A stretch of DNA of 64,000 nt from Acanthacorydalis orientalis (GCA_034766995.1 CM068322.1:32970439-33034438); one strand, 5' to 3'. Numbered from the stretch's first letter, positions 35,341-48,711 are shown. Program-made: numbers and translations. Notes: generated by a model not told the origin, from the sequence alone.

Positions 35341-35844
35341 TCTTTTATATTTTTTTAATTCGAGCGAAAATAACTTCCGAAACGCATGGAATAATCTGAG
35401 TTTTAATACACAGACATAAAAAAAAGTATTTATATCTTCTTCTTTTTATCTCTTTTGCTTTTTACATTTTTTATGTTAAATTTAAAGATTTATGTTTTAT
35501 TACTTTAAGCTTTTTGTTCGTTTCTAAAGAATGTAAGCTAAAAACGAATTCGATATGAAATTGAAGTGGTAATAGAATTTCTCTTTCAAAAAGAACTTGT
35601 TAAGAAGTTGATGTAAAATTTTCAGTTTGTTTAAAAGTTTATTAAATAATACATACGTGAAAGGAAAAGCTTTGCTTATCAATTATTCTATCAACATATG
35701 TTTACTGAAAGATTTAACGTTGTTTAATTTATTTTCAAGGACAATATTATTGAAAAACTGTTCTACTGCATTCAGATTATAAATAAAATATAAGACAATA
35801 AGATGTATAGGTAATGTACGAATGGATAATTTTATTTCTATTTG

Positions 35845-35849
<5 letters not shown>

Positions 35850-35891
<42 letters not shown>
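35850..35891. repeat. (TA)n microsatellite
   Basis: About 42 bases of TA repeat. Confidence 0.9.
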
Positions 35892-35894
<3 letters not shown>

Positions 35895-36005
35895 TTTAAA
35901 TTATAATAAAAATTGAAAAAAACATTTCAAGTATTAAAATATCAAATATACAAAATATGATAAAAAAATTTACAATAAATCATGATTGATTATTTTTGAT
36001 TACTA

Positions 36006-36155
36006 CAGTATGATTCTGGTACTGTGATTAAAATTACATTAAAAAATGAATTTTTCGGTCACCCTATTAGCTGTAAAAGAATTCTGATCAAAAATGTCCA
36101 ATAAGTGAATATTGGTCTTTTTGCGATGCTTATAAGGACATTAGTCGGTCTAAAG
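36006..36155. repeat. Foldback MITE, left-arm copy
   Basis: Starts CAGTATGATTCTGGTACTGT, the CAGT..ACTG outer end, then GATCAAAAATGTCCAATAAG and GCGATGCTTATAAGGACATT. Confidence 0.55.
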
Positions 36156-36944
36156 CTAGGAAAATTGGGTATTTTTCAAAAAATTCTTTTAATTAAAGGA
36201 TAAAATGAAATTTTTTGAGGGTTTTAACATTTATTTAACTATGTTTAAATATATTTTATATTTATTTTTTTGATATGCTGAATATTTGCCATGATATCTG
36301 TAGGTAAATATAGTCAGATAAAAACTCAACTACTCCACGCTAGTGTGGAAATCTCTCAAGTAAATTAAGTTAGAATAAAAAAACAATGATTTTTACAATC
36401 CATAAGGAGACATTTAATTGTATGAACTATGAATATTAAAAAAAAAATCATTTTCAACAAAATGGTAGATGTAGAAGAAAAAATCGATTTATTAAAAGAA
36501 ATTATATGGATTTTTCATGGTAAAAAATATAATTAGTACAGATATAAGCACCATAGTAGTTCATACAGTAGAGACACTTAGTTGAAAGGAGTATACAAAA
36601 TTTTAAGTCAATCGGATAATTAGTTCCAGAGTTATGCACACCAGCGGACTGAAAAAAAATATTTCGAGAAAAACGCGTTTAAATTTCGAAGACAAGTTTA
36701 TATAAGCAAATCTTCAACTTTTAAAATTCAACATAAATCAATTTTTTCAAGACCTTATTCTACATAGTTCAATCAGATTTATGAAAAAGTCGATTTTTTC
36801 AACTTTATAAACCTAGTAGGGCCTTTAACACCCCATCATAGTGTGATAATATTGCAATTTCAATCCAAAATTTATTGGAAATATTTTGTTAATTCGTTCT
36901 AATATGTCATACATTAAAATAATTACCACGTATTCCCTAATGAT

Positions 36945-37080
36945 TTTTTTCTCTCGTCACATAAACCACAAAAAAATTTAATTAAAATGTTCAATAAATG
37001 ATTATTGATCGCCTTTGATTATTTTATGCGCATTCCGATAGCGATGAAATCCGCTTTAAACCATTAACTTATCCAAATTT
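36945..37080. repeat. Foldback MITE, left-arm fragment
   Basis: Contains ATAAACCACAAAAAAATT, TGTTCAATAAATGATTATTG and TTATGCGCATTCCGATAGCG, close to the family consensus. Confidence 0.6.
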
Positions 37081-37509
37081 TTGATTAAAAATAATGTTGT
37101 GTTAATGTACAACACAATATGTCTATTGTATGTTTATTGGGTAGTTAAATAGTAAATTGTTATAGTCTATAATTTTTCGATAGGTTTGTAATTGAATTAT
37201 AAATCTGTTTTAACAAAAGTGAATTCTCGATTGAAAAATAAATTAGAAACTTTAGTATAGATTTTTCCGAAATTGTAGATGTTAATTTGAATTGAAAAAG
37301 ACAACTGATTTAGTCTGATAATTTTTCAATTGCAACTGGAACTTATAAACATATTTAGGATTAAATTTCATATTGGTAATAAATAACATTTACCTGATAA
37401 AATCATTAACTTAATCCAAAATATATACGATATAGAATTATACAATGACCTTTATGAACATTCACCTTTATAAGCTAATAAATAATCACAAAGATAAATA
37501 TTGACTTTA

Positions 37510-37990
37510 ATCAGAGTTGTGGAAAAATCACTACAGACTAGCAGGAGTAACTCTTTCTCCCTGCTCTCCTTTCTATTCCTTTTCATTTTATACCCCTTAT
37601 ATACGTACTATCTGTACGCGTGTGTGTCCCTGTGTATATTCAGTAAATGTCAGCTTTGAAAAATTCTGTACAAGATGTGAACGAGTAACGAGACCAACCA
37701 CCACCGTCATTCAGCAAATAACAACCTGATGCCATTTCTAACGTGTTCTGCTTTTATGACTGTTGGGCATGACCTGACCTGTGGCGCATATCGACTCTCG
37801 CGCACGGCATCATTGACCGAGGTATGTAACCGAGGTTAATATTCTTTTGCGCGACTGGACGTTTTATGATCAGTCAGTCTACAATTCGATGTCGTAAATT
37901 CTTGATCCATCCGTATTTAGGAGATAGCGGCAGGCGTCCGCATGTCCCGAGTAAAAAATATTCTATAAATAGACTCAGACTGTGTCAGGT
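37510..37990. other. GC-elevated island
   Basis: Raised GC and CpG content, with short motifs such as ATGACCTGACCTGTGGCG. A 70-codon open frame on the plus strand is not recognisable. It may be regulatory DNA. Confidence 0.3.
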
Positions 37991-38319
37991 GTATAATATT
38001 TATAATTAACATTGTGATGGATTTCGTTTATGTAATAGATGGTGTCGAAAGAGACGTACTTGTGAAATAGAGGGAAGAAATTCAATGGATCAACTTTATC
38101 AGATATCGTTTTTCTTATAACATTTATTTCTAGTCTGTTAATTTACAAAACGCCTATTAAATCGCCGAGATTTATAACATTTAATTTTAAATAGGGGCAG
38201 TTTGTAATATTTTCTTTAAATTAATATTTTTCAAACATGTATTGATTTAAGAGGATGTTTCATATAAACAACATTAAATTAAAAGAAATAATTTAAGAAC
38301 ATCTCACAATCAACGACAT

Positions 38320-38450
38320 CAAAATGCATATAAGTAATAATGACTTATTGAACATTTTTGGTTAGAAAGTTTTTTAATGGTTTGAAGAATGAAAAAAGAA
38401 TTCATCCGTGAAAATGAACTTATCCACAGAGTAATAACTGTATTGAAAAT
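38320..38450. repeat. Foldback MITE, right-arm fragment
   Basis: Shows CATCAAAATGCATATAAG, TTATTGAACATTTTTGGTTA, GAAAAAAGAATTCATCCGTG and GAACTTATCCACAGAGTAAT, the inverse of the left-arm order. Confidence 0.6.
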
Positions 38451-38532
38451 CAAATTTAGAACACAAGTTACAAAGAAACTCTGAATAATAGAAATATTCT
38501 AATTGAAATGTTGAATCGTATACTTAAATATA

Positions 38533-39038
38533 TTAGATGTACAAATTAATTCGGTGCGTTTTCATAGAATTTGAATGATTATGGAAAAACGGAATACATT
38601 TCAATCTTCAAAATATCCACCATTACTTTGTTCCATTTGTTCGGTAATTGGCGAATGCCTTGTCGAAAAAGAAATGGAGGCTTTGAGTCGATGAAGTCAT
38701 CGATGTATTTTCGGATCTCTTCCACTGTTTTAGCATTTTTTGCATGTCTTATGCATCATAATATCTGCCCTCACAGTAGAATAAGTCATCCTCCAGCTTT
38801 GGCAGCATTTTTTTTCAACTGGTATACGAAAAGTATGCAATACCTAATATGCTGCTTTTCGGACGAAATCTTGTTCAGTACTATTCTATGAGGTTATGCT
38901 AACTTCTTGTCTAAAATGTATAGTGTTTTAAATGTTAAAATTGACACTTAAAACTCCTAAAACAAGGAAGGAACATTTTAATTTTAAACAGAGTTGATTG
39001 GTTCAATTTAAAGGCCTTGAATTAATTGTTATACCCAA
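38533..39038 (-). mobile_element. Mos1-like mariner deletion derivative, copy 7
   Basis: 506 bases with TA at both sides (38531-38532, 39039-39040). Left end TTAGATGTACAAATTAATTC, right end in inverse TTGGGTATAACAATTAATTC. The minus strand carries both the N-terminal and C-terminal transposase pieces in the shared arrangement. Confidence 0.87.
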
Positions 39039-39491
39039 TAAAGTACTAACAAGATTCCATGTAAAAAATGTTTAAATATGCTATCATTGAGGAGTGAATT
39101 CGTATTTATTAAGAAACTGATTGAAATGATCAACTATTTGCTAAAAAATCTATTAAAGACTGAATACACTTCAAATCTTTTTATTGATTCGAACTTGTGC
39201 AGTACATCCACTCATACCTCAGATACGTTCGATTGCTATCTGTCTTGGCAATTTTATAACAGCATTTCAATTTTATGATACGTAAAACGTGTTTACGATA
39301 GAACACCCTCTTATGCGTGTTTTCGTACAAACAGGCACACACACATTATTTACATTATATGTTTGTTATATATAAGATATGAAAAGAAAATGTACTAACA
39401 CAGGCAAGAAACAACTCAGATGTATAAAGTTGACAACGCAGAGACAACTAGCTGTCGGAGAAATATTATTAAGAAACAAAGATATGTGTGT

Positions 39492-39587
<96 letters not shown>
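39492..39587. repeat. Interrupted (TA)n repeat
   Basis: Two TA tracts of about 40 bases joined by an AAATAT trinucleotide-like block. Confidence 0.92.
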
Positions 39588-39589
<2 letters not shown>

Positions 39590-39956
39590 GGTATTGCTTA
39601 TACAGAAAACAAAGCCAGGCTTTATTTAGAGTATTCTGTGCAAATTCTTAAAATGATTCTTGTTTCTTTAACACAAAAAAAGTGTAGGAAATGAAAATAT
39701 CTTGTGATATTTCAACGATTCGCATAGAAATGTAGTTGTATAGAAACACGATTTTATTAAACATTTTTTTTTAGTAAAAGCATGACTGTGTTTTCTTACT
39801 GGTGCTGTTTGTATAAATAAAAGGGGTATCTCTCTGATTGTTCCGTTGAATTTGGTGATATTTTTTTATACAGGATTATTTAAATGCGATATGAACTGAT
39901 TGTCTCGTTATTTCATTCAGTCGGTTGAAAGTTTAACTGTAGAATGTAAATATTGA

Positions 39957-39958
<2 letters not shown>

Positions 39959-39999
<41 letters not shown>
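39959..39999. repeat. (TA)n microsatellite
   Basis: About 41 bases of TA repeat followed by a TTTA repeat. Confidence 0.9.
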
Positions 40000-40005
<6 letters not shown>

Positions 40006-41506
40006 TTTATTTATTTATTTATTTAAATTGACAATGAAGTTAACTCTAAAGATATATTATAAAAAGGAATAAAAGTATTCTGAAGAAGAATAGAAAGAGA
40101 TGCTGGTTTAACGATTTTATCTTATATGGAAAATAAATAAATATTTCTACTAGAGATAACATTTATGTGATTTATTATAGTTATCATTTCATCGAGGAGA
40201 AGAAATATTTTTTTATAAATTTGGATTATTGAAAGAAAGTGCCTTAGAGTGCTTCTGCTCTGAGGATGATGGCATCATCACTGAAATGTATGATTCGTAT
40301 GGGAGTAGCACTACCGACTTAGTACTGTACTAAGGAGTGAGAACTCGACTCCTTTTTAAATTAATGAAAAGAAGTCTATTTTTCTTTGATTTCTAGTTTC
40401 ATTTCGATAGTGAATACAAGTAGGTTATAATTTAAAACTAATGTTTCGATCTGGATACTGACTTGCTTATCGAAAAATTAAATCAAATCAAATAACGATT
40501 TTATTGCTTAGTAATTTCTATACATATTTTTAGAATTTTTATGCATATGTGTTGGTTTGTGCATATATATGTTCGAGGCTTTTCCTAAGAGTTGAATCGA
40601 TTATGTCCGTACTGTGTTTTTTTTGTGTTTATGAGTCGCGTTTTTTGTTTTTGCGTTTTGAGTGTATGCTTGGAAAGTTTCAAAAACGAGTCTAGACCTC
40701 ATCGCACGTGACCGGTTTATATATAGTTTCGGGAGGTACGGTAATTGTGATTCCAGATAATATACAGTTATTTGTCTTTGTCACAATACTAATGGTTCAA
40801 AGCCATTAGTTTACAATACAATAAGTTAAGATATTTTTGGCTTTTTTTGTATTGAATAATAGAAGTAATTTAATGAGCCTGACCCTTTTGAATAAAGGCA
40901 GGATTTTTCCATTCCTTTAAATTGCTAGTAAAATAAATTAATTTCTTAAAACTGGAATTACCAAGATAATACTGTGATTTCAAAACATACTGAAATAGAA
41001 AAAAATAAATGAACGAATAAATATAATTATGAGTCTTCAAAGATGCGTATAAGAAATAATCAGACACTACTAATAATAATTATTGAATGTTTTTGATAAG
41101 AAAATTATGATTTTTAGAATTTTATTTCTGAAAATTTTGATTATATTTTTCATTTTTTATCTTTTGAATCATCGACTTTCATATTTTAAAATTTTAGAAA
41201 TTTTTTTATACAAACAATAAATAAGTAATTAGGAAAACAGTTTTTGAAAAAAAATATGTATTTTATATGAATTGTATGGAAAAATCTTCTTTATTGAATT
41301 AATAACATGTTTTAATCATATTTTAAATAATATTTCTAAGAATTGTTAGTTAGTTTCCTACTTATCTTCTGGGAGTTCAAATTTTTTTCAATTAGAACTA
41401 TGATTAATATGAAATATTGAAAGAATTAATATTAGTCAGTAATATTTTGGATAATTTTATGATATAATATGAATTCCAGTGACATGAACATTTAAAAACT
41501 GAATTT

Positions 41507-41507
41507 A

Positions 41508-41583
<76 letters not shown>
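41507..41583. repeat. Compound (TATC)n-(TA)n microsatellite
   Basis: About nine TATC units running into about 40 bases of TA repeat. Confidence 0.93.
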
Positions 41584-41587
<4 letters not shown>

Positions 41588-42009
41588 TAGTATATGAACA
41601 GTATTGTTCACATGAATTTACAGGTAAACATACAATTGCCCATTTTTCAATCAACTCGAACATGTACCATCAATAAAATAAACGATAAACCTTTTGTAAG
41701 AGCAAAAAATATTTGAATTTCGTACATGAAAGCACAACCGGTATGAAATTACGTCATGAATTTTTGATCGTTAAGCACGGAAACGTATTGGTCGATATCG
41801 ATTCCAACGGAATTTAAAAAAAGATTTAAAATGATTGGCGGTTTGCTGAAATATCCGTTATCTGTTTAGAATATTAATATCTTATATCTGTTATATTATT
41901 AAAAGCTTACAAAAATAAACGAATAGAAAATATTTTTTTAAGAAATAATACTGATTTTTGGAACTGATCGATATCATTTTAATGAAAAATTCAAATAAAT
42001 CACTCTGAG

Positions 42010-42150
42010 TAGGATGTCATAGTCATCGGAATAGGTGTAAGTGATAACCGAAATGATCCACGAACAATTACTGAATATTTTTGGTCAGACGTTTTTTTTG
42101 TAATATGTAAGAGTATGAGAATTCATTTATGAAAGAAATTTGATCTGTAT
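42010..42150. repeat. Foldback MITE, right-arm fragment
   Basis: Has GATGTCATAGTCATCGGAAT, AATTACTGAATATTTTTGGT and GAATTCATTTATGAAAGAAA in right-arm order, strongly diverged. Confidence 0.45.
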
Positions 42151-42274
42151 CAACTTTTAAATTCAGTACAAGCTTTATTAAAATTTAATAAATAATTAAT
42201 ATTTAATTATCATCATATTTTTTTTAAAAAAACTTTTTAAAAGAATTCTAAATTAATTTTTAGAAGAAATTCTA

Positions 42275-42280
<6 letters not shown>

Positions 42281-42331
<51 letters not shown>

Positions 42332-42337
42332 TATATG
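42281..42337. repeat. (TA)n microsatellite
   Basis: About 55 bases of TA repeat with flanking CATA and TGTG variants. Confidence 0.9.
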
Positions 42338-42887
42338 AGAGTATGTATGCGTGTGTGTATGTATATTTTTTATCTACGCATAAAATTTCGTGAATACAAA
42401 ATGTACTTTAATTAATTAAAAAGTGGTCTAGATATAAATTACAAGAATAATTGGAAGAAATTTAAAAATAACTTATTTATTACTTACGACTTTCAACAGC
42501 TGAATTGCAAGTGACTGGAGGGCGATGGCAGTGGCGTAGCATGAAGTATTAGTCTATTTTTTTTTAGGAATATCAACTTATTTGACTGATTTATATCTTT
42601 ATTCTTTTAAATGCAGTTTTCAGAGTTAGAAGAAAGATCGAAATTAATTAATCGGTGAATAGTGTTTATATAATATTAACAGTAAACAATGTTGTATTAT
42701 TTTTATTGATTAATAGTATTTTATTTATTTTTAACGATAAAATTTTGAAATTGAAAAAGAAAATTAAAATGCGATATATCACAATTTCATTTATCGTTTT
42801 CATTGAAGTTCAGAATGTAATTAATCGATTCCAATTTAAATGGAGAAATTTTTTATTGTGCCAATTAGGATAATTATACTGGAAAAG

Positions 42888-42919
<32 letters not shown>

Positions 42920-42940
42920 CTAATATACACACACATATCG

Positions 42941-44227
42941 AATGTTTTCCAATTGGGACGCAAATTTTAAGAGGTTATATTTCATAGATGTCAAACTGAC
43001 AGGTGTAATTTTTTCGACATTTGTTACACTTTTGGCTCTGCTATTTTTAGTTATGACTTCGTATATAGCAAAACAACGCATTGAAATAATACAATTGTAT
43101 TATGAAAATGACCGTTATATAAAAAATACATTTAGTAAATTACTCGATTTTTATCTCGACATACTCGTCCATCTGAATCGACAATTTTTCGATTAATGAA
43201 TAAATTTGAAAAGACTGTATCGATTAAGGATAAATAAATACCGATATATGTTCATAGTTTTTGTTCTGAAGAAAAAATTGAGTTGGTCTGTGGAAGTGTA
43301 TCAGAAGAGCCAGAAATGTCAATTTTAGGACGTTTATAGCGATTTTGCCTTTCACAGACGATCATATGGCGTATTTTGCATAAAGATTTATTACTGAAGG
43401 CTTATTTTTTTTAATTAATATAAGAATTGAATCTAGCAGACCATTCACTACGTCGGTGATTTGCTAATTGGACACTCGAACAGCACGGTTTTTCTGAAAA
43501 AGTAATCTTTAGTGATGAGGTTCATTTCGAATTCTGGCTACGTTAACAATCAAAAATACCGAGCCTGGAACGATGAAAATCCGAGAGTGAGTGTTAAGAA
43601 GCCACTGTATATAGAACGAGTGACTGTTTGGTGCTCAATTTGATCCAGTGAAGTCACTGTCCTTACGTTTATGAGAATAAGGCTGGTAAAACGATTAATT
43701 TGAATGGAGAATGATACCGAAACATGATAACCAATTGTTTGTGTGCAGAATTGGATGATATTAATCTGGAGGGCATAAGGTTTCGACAGAATGGTGCACC
43801 AAGCCATACAGCTGGAGAAACAAATAATTTACTGAGGATGAAATTTCCTGGTCGCCTTATTTCTAGAAATTAATTGGAGACATTAATTTTCCATCGAGAT
43901 CCTGCGAATTAACACCGTCGGTCTAATTTCTTTAGGGTCACATTAAAGAACAGGTGTACGCCAATAATTCTAAAACAATTTCCGACCTGAGAGATGAAAT
44001 CCGAAAAGTAATTGGTGAGATAGAGACTTAGTTATGTAGAGATATTATTGAATTTTTTTACAAAAGAATGGTTACTTGTAAGAAAGGACACCGTAGTCAC
44101 TTACACGATATTATTTTTTATTTATAAAGGGCATGGCCAAAACTATTATTTACAATAAGGAAACTTGAAATTTCAGCGCAAATTCTGTGTTTTATTTCAA
44201 ATTAAAAAATTGCGACCTTATTGGAAA

Positions 44228-44232
<5 letters not shown>
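42941..44232 (+). mobile_element. Tc3-like (DDE_3, IS630/Tc1/mariner) element, full length, decayed
   Basis: Left end GTTTTCCAATTGGGACGCAA (about 42944) is inverted at the right as GTTTTCCAATAAGGTCGCAA (read on the minus strand from about 44229). Between them lies a transposase pseudogene at 43053-44127. Both ends touch or nearly touch (TA)n tracts, fitting TA target choice. Confidence 0.82.
43053..44127 (+). pseudogene. Tc3-like transposase pseudogene
   Basis: Reading across frames gives the whole protein: AKQRIEIIQLYYENDR near the N-terminus (helix-turn-helix), EEKIELVCGSVSEEPEMSI, LSQTIIWRILHKDL, then VIFSDEVHFEFW with the first catalytic Asp, RQNGAPSHTA where the second catalytic Asp of the QDGA motif has become Asn, KFPGRLISRN, and a Cys/Lys tail RMVTCKKGHRSHLHDIIFYL. 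At about 358 codons it is near full length, but it has many stops and several frameshifts. It cannot make a working transposase. Confidence 0.85.

Positions 44233-44277
<45 letters not shown>
44232..44277. repeat. (TA)n microsatellite
   Basis: About 45 bases of TA repeat starting at the right end of the Tc3-like element. Confidence 0.92.
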
Positions 44278-44282
<5 letters not shown>

Positions 44283-44775
44283 GATATTGTAAATTTTAAT
44301 GTCACAGTTGAAACATTTATTTCCCAAAAAAAGAAACATCTCTTGAAATTTCATCTATTCTTGATTCGAATCGAAATTATTAAATGGTACATTTAACATT
44401 TCATCGATAACATTCGTTTAAAGAGTAAATCGACCATTTCTACGACCAGAATAACTACAATGTTCTTTTTCCTGAAAATATATACACAGACACACACACA
44501 CACGATTCTCGTCCCCTCACACAAAATCTGTCACGTATTCCTGATGTCTGTCGATCGTAAATCGTGGTTCCGCCACTGTGGAGTTGTACAACACGTACAG
44601 AAGTGATCTGGTGAGAGAAATCGATAAGTAATTTATACTGAATATACAATGGTCGGTAGCTCTACACACAATTCGTATAGATCCGAACGAGTTTTTACTC
44701 ATAACACAATATGTGGATTTCCCATGAGGTTATTGATACGAACTATAGCTAGAGTTTTATACGGTCAAAGATATA

Positions 44776-44777
<2 letters not shown>

Positions 44778-44822
<45 letters not shown>
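44778..44822. repeat. (TA)n microsatellite
   Basis: About 45 bases of TA repeat. Confidence 0.92.
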
Positions 44823-44827
<5 letters not shown>

Positions 44828-45359
44828 ACAGATACACATTTTATCTTATTGTTTACTTTCTGTATTAGGTCTATGCTCTGTCTATTGTGTGCTGGAGAAA
44901 ATACAGCACGATAGACCGTCAAATCGAATGAGCGAGTTAATTCCATGTGTAAAAATATTAGCAGGGGAGAACTGGCTTTCTTCGCCACGAGCTTTTCTTT
45001 TACGTTTTAAACACTCGAACTTTGTTATATAGTTTTTCCAATAAACCGATTCTGTTTTAATTTAAAAAAGTGTTTGTCGATAAGAATTTATAAACTTAAT
45101 AATAAGTCTTTTCATTTCGTTCTGTGCAGAGAAAATGATGTGGTTAGATCCTGATAACTTTTTTCATACTGATAAAAATAAACTTTATTCTTTTTTTAAA
45201 TCTTTTATGATATAGTCATATAAAAAAGATGGTGGTTTATTGTGATTTTTGTAAAGTAGATTAGCTAGAGTTTATTTTTAAATAAGAAAAATAATTTTTA
45301 GTTCACATCATTTTGGTCTCATTTTTTTTTGAAAAATCTACTTTTTCAAGTTTTCTTTA

Positions 45360-45362
<3 letters not shown>

Positions 45363-45417
<55 letters not shown>
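45363..45417. repeat. Compound (TA)n-(TG)n microsatellite
   Basis: About 36 bases of TA repeat passing into nine TG units. Confidence 0.92.
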
Positions 45418-46282
45418 ATTTAAATATGTACATATGTCAAGATTGGTTATCAGCTCTAAATTAATTAAAACTATTAATTATCCATACGAATGTAAAATAA
45501 TAAATGTAAGAGTGAATGATGAACGTATAAAATATTTTCAAATATCATAAGAAATTATTCAGTGAAATAGATTTAGTTTCCTAGTCATTCTTTTATTTAC
45601 TTAGGACACATATTTTTTTTTATAAAAAAGGCCTTAATGAAGTATGGCTAGATATGAAAACTTTGTTTGCATAAGATCTCAAAAAAATAGATTTATAATT
45701 CAATTTTTTGAAATTAAAAAAATATTGCGTAAATAGTATATATATAAATATTTGAAAATAAAGATGTGGCATTAGAAAGAATATAGAATTCAATGACAAT
45801 CTAAAATAACGGATTGGGATCAAAGATCATATTTTTAACTCCATAGTTTTGAACTTAGTTTTATGTGATGGAATAAAATGTATGGTTCGATATATACTTG
45901 AATAGATACAGTGCTACAAAAATTTATCAAAAAACTTCCATTAGTACCAAACATATGGTTTACATGAGTTATTTGTACTATATTTATTATAAAGTTTCTT
46001 GATTAATACCTTGTTCAAATGATACATTCTGTTTTATTTTTAAATAATATTTTCTGTTCAGATCTACTTTTCATAAATTGATTTTTTAGTTAGCCCATAA
46101 AATATAAAACAACTGAGAGCAAAAATGTTCAATAAATGATTATTGATTAATTAATTTCATTTGAGACTGTTTCGAGAATTAATATTCGTGAAGATTTTTT
46201 AAAATGGCTCATTAAAGAATATAAGTATTGAAAATTTAAATAAATATTAATTTAATTTGATATGTTGAAGTGAAACCAAATA

Positions 46283-46825
46283 TTAGATGTAAAAAATAAT
46301 TCGGTGCATTTACAATGAATCAGTTATAATTCTGGTTTAAATTAAAATACTTTCTCATCGTTTTATGATTTTAAAATATCAAACTTAACTATTCAAAACA
46401 CTATGTCTCTTGGTCTAGAAGTTGGTACAACTTTACAAAACAGTAGTGAACACGATTGCATTCGAAAAGCAGCCTATTAGGTACTGCATACTTTTCGGAT
46501 TCTAATTGAAAAAAATGCTGCTGAAGCAGATGGAATGATTTGTTCAGCTTTGAGGAAGGAACTGTAAGGAAAAAAATGCTAAAACAGTTAAAGAGTTACG
46601 AAAATGTATTGCGACCCAAAGCCTTCATCTCTTTTCACAAACGAGTGAAAATAAATCAAATCAAGGACAATCCAGGAACAAGACAAATGATTCACCAGTT
46701 ACCCGACAGATTAAGTAAAGTTATACAAAACAATCGAGGATGTCTTTAGGATTGAAATGTATTCCATTTTTCTGTAAAGATTAATTTTCTATAAAAAAAC
46801 CCACCGAATTAATTTGTATACCTAA
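46283..46825 (+). mobile_element. Mos1-like mariner deletion derivative, copy 8
   Basis: 543 bases with TA on both sides (46281-46282, 46826-46827). Left end TTAGATGTAAAAAATAATTC, right end in inverse TTAGGTATACAAATTAATTC. Plus-strand orientation. A 69-codon frame spans the internal junction and reads through to LPDRLSKVIQNN, the transposase C-terminal motif. The N-terminal piece is frameshifted. Confidence 0.87.
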
Positions 46826-47642
46826 TAAATCCAACAGAATTAATATACGATTAAGTCTCTATTGGTAGTGCTACTTAGGTGAACCCATTCAGAATATTTA
46901 CATACGAGACATGTGTTCTATGATCAGAACTCGTAATACCCTTTTTAACAAAAACGTTTTGTCATGAGACTACATTCCACCTATTCAATATAGAATACAT
47001 AGCCAGACTAAAATATTACATGCAAAGTAAAACATCTGTGTAATGTTCGTACACATTACACCTGCGCTGTTATCGTTATCAATATTCCTGTCAGTTTTAA
47101 ATTTGTTCTTTACACATTGATGTCTATTGAATACCGTATACGTATATGAAATTTCTCAACAATGGAAGAAACGAAAACAACGAACTGAGATCATGCGACG
47201 GTGTTTATTTATAAAATATTGTTTAGTTCTTTAGAGAATCATGCAAAACAATCAATCATATAGAATTAGTGTCTCTCAACTAGTCAGTGAAATAGGTTCT
47301 GTCCCATTTGTTTTTGTTAAGATTTGAGTTCGATATTTATTTCTCGTCTTGTAGAGACTGCGAAACTAAAAATAATTATTTATTTAAGAACAAAACCCAG
47401 AAATATAATACATACTGTATATATGGGAAACATTTCTCAAATATTAGTGGATTATTATTATTATTACTGTAATAAATAAATAAATCAAGTACAGTTTTGC
47501 TAAAAGCCAGCAATTTCTAAAATAGTACTGGCTTAATAATATTATTACTTAAATCTATAATTTGCAATAATTACAATATAACACACAACACACACAATTG
47601 CAATATAAATCATAATAGCAACTTTAACAGTCACTAATACTA

Positions 47643-47759
47643 TAATGTGTAAAAATTAATTCGGTGCCTTTAAATTGAATCATTCATAACTCTGTCTTAA
47701 ATTAAAATATTTTTTTGTCGGTTAAGGATTTTAAATGGCCAATCTTAACATTTAAAATG

Positions 47760-47795
<36 letters not shown>

Positions 47796-48174
47796 TGTAT
47801 CATAGCCGAGCAATTGGTATAACCTCACAAAACAGTAATGAACACGATGGCCTTCGAAAAGCAGCATATTAAATATTGCATAATTTTTGAATTCTAGTTA
47901 AAAAAATGATGTCGAATCTAAAAGAATATTTTGTACAGTTTTAGGGAAGGTGTTATTACTCACAAATCTGCAAAAAATATTAAAACAGTAGAAGATGTCC
48001 GCAAATGCATTGACGATTTCATCGAATCAATCACTGCCATCTCTTTTCATAAGGGCTTCGTCAGTTATCCGACATATGAAGCAGTGATGCAAAATAATGC
48101 GAGATATTTTGAAGACTGAAACTGTATCACATTTATTTTCTGTAAAAAGGGCACCGAATTAACTTGTATACCAA
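47643..48174 (+). mobile_element. Mos1-like mariner deletion derivative, copy 9
   Basis: 532 bases with TA on both sides (47641-47642, 48175-48176). Left end TAATGTGTAAAAATTAATTC, right end in inverse TTGGTATACAAGTTAATTC. The plus strand reads FEKQHIKYCIIFEF, then after a frame change VITHKSAKNIKTVEDVRKCI and NNARYFED stop, crossing the common junction. A (TA)n tract (47757-47797) has grown inside. Confidence 0.88.
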
Positions 48175-48654
48175 TACATTGTCACGAAAATTCAACGAAA
48201 CGAAAATAAAAGCCTGAATGAAAGCATCGACTAACATTGTATAAGATACGATAATTACCAATATATTCTCGATGGCGAAAATAGATCTTTAAATAGTCTC
48301 TAAGTCCTTAAGAACGTAATAGACGGCATTGATTGAAAGATATAATAGATAAGAGTACCGATCTGGACATATAAAAGTTCTGAAAACGGTAATGTTTATT
48401 TCCAACCGTTTCCAACGTTTAAGTACTGAATCAATCGAAATGGCCGTTTTTACACTGAGACGCGGCACCTTAGAACAGATTAGAATTCAGTATCAACGAG
48501 CACGGGACTGATGTATTAAAGCATTGAAAGCATAGCTATTCGATTTTATTATACGTGCATTAAGTAAAAATTCAGTTATTTCTTTTAAAGATGCATGAAA
48601 CGAAAACGATTACTTTATGTTTGTTGGGACTGATTCCGTAAAACATGAATACAA

Positions 48655-48655
<1 letters not shown>

Positions 48656-48709
<54 letters not shown>
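48656..48709. repeat. (TA)n microsatellite
   Basis: About 53 bases of TA repeat ending in GATA variants. Confidence 0.92.

Positions 48710-48711
<2 letters not shown>

Larger units (their letters stand above)
34011..38532. other. Gene-free stretch
   Basis: No coding gene seen. Foldback copies at 34085-34245, 36006-36155, 36945-37080 and 38320-38450; GC-elevated islands at 34860-35230 (with a GTC/GAC run) and 37510-37990; TA tracts. Confidence 0.65.
39041..42940. other. Gene-free AT-rich stretch
   Basis: No coding gene seen. Contains four TA-type microsatellites, foldback fragments near 40255-40300, 41060-41110 and 42010-42150, and an isolated promoter-like patch at 40700-40730. Confidence 0.65.
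44233..46282. other. Gene-free AT-rich stretch
   Basis: No coding gene seen. Short open frames at 44455-45032 owe part of their length to TA repeats. A foldback fragment lies near 46085-46155. Confidence 0.65.

Noticed and set aside
39420..39694. Frames rich in alternating Tyr/Ile here and in many other places
   Set aside because: They are translations of TA microsatellites, not proteins.
42655..42873. 72-codon hydrophobic frame as a membrane protein
   Set aside because: AT-driven composition, no ATG context or splice partner. It lies just upstream of the Tc3-like element without similarity to anything known.
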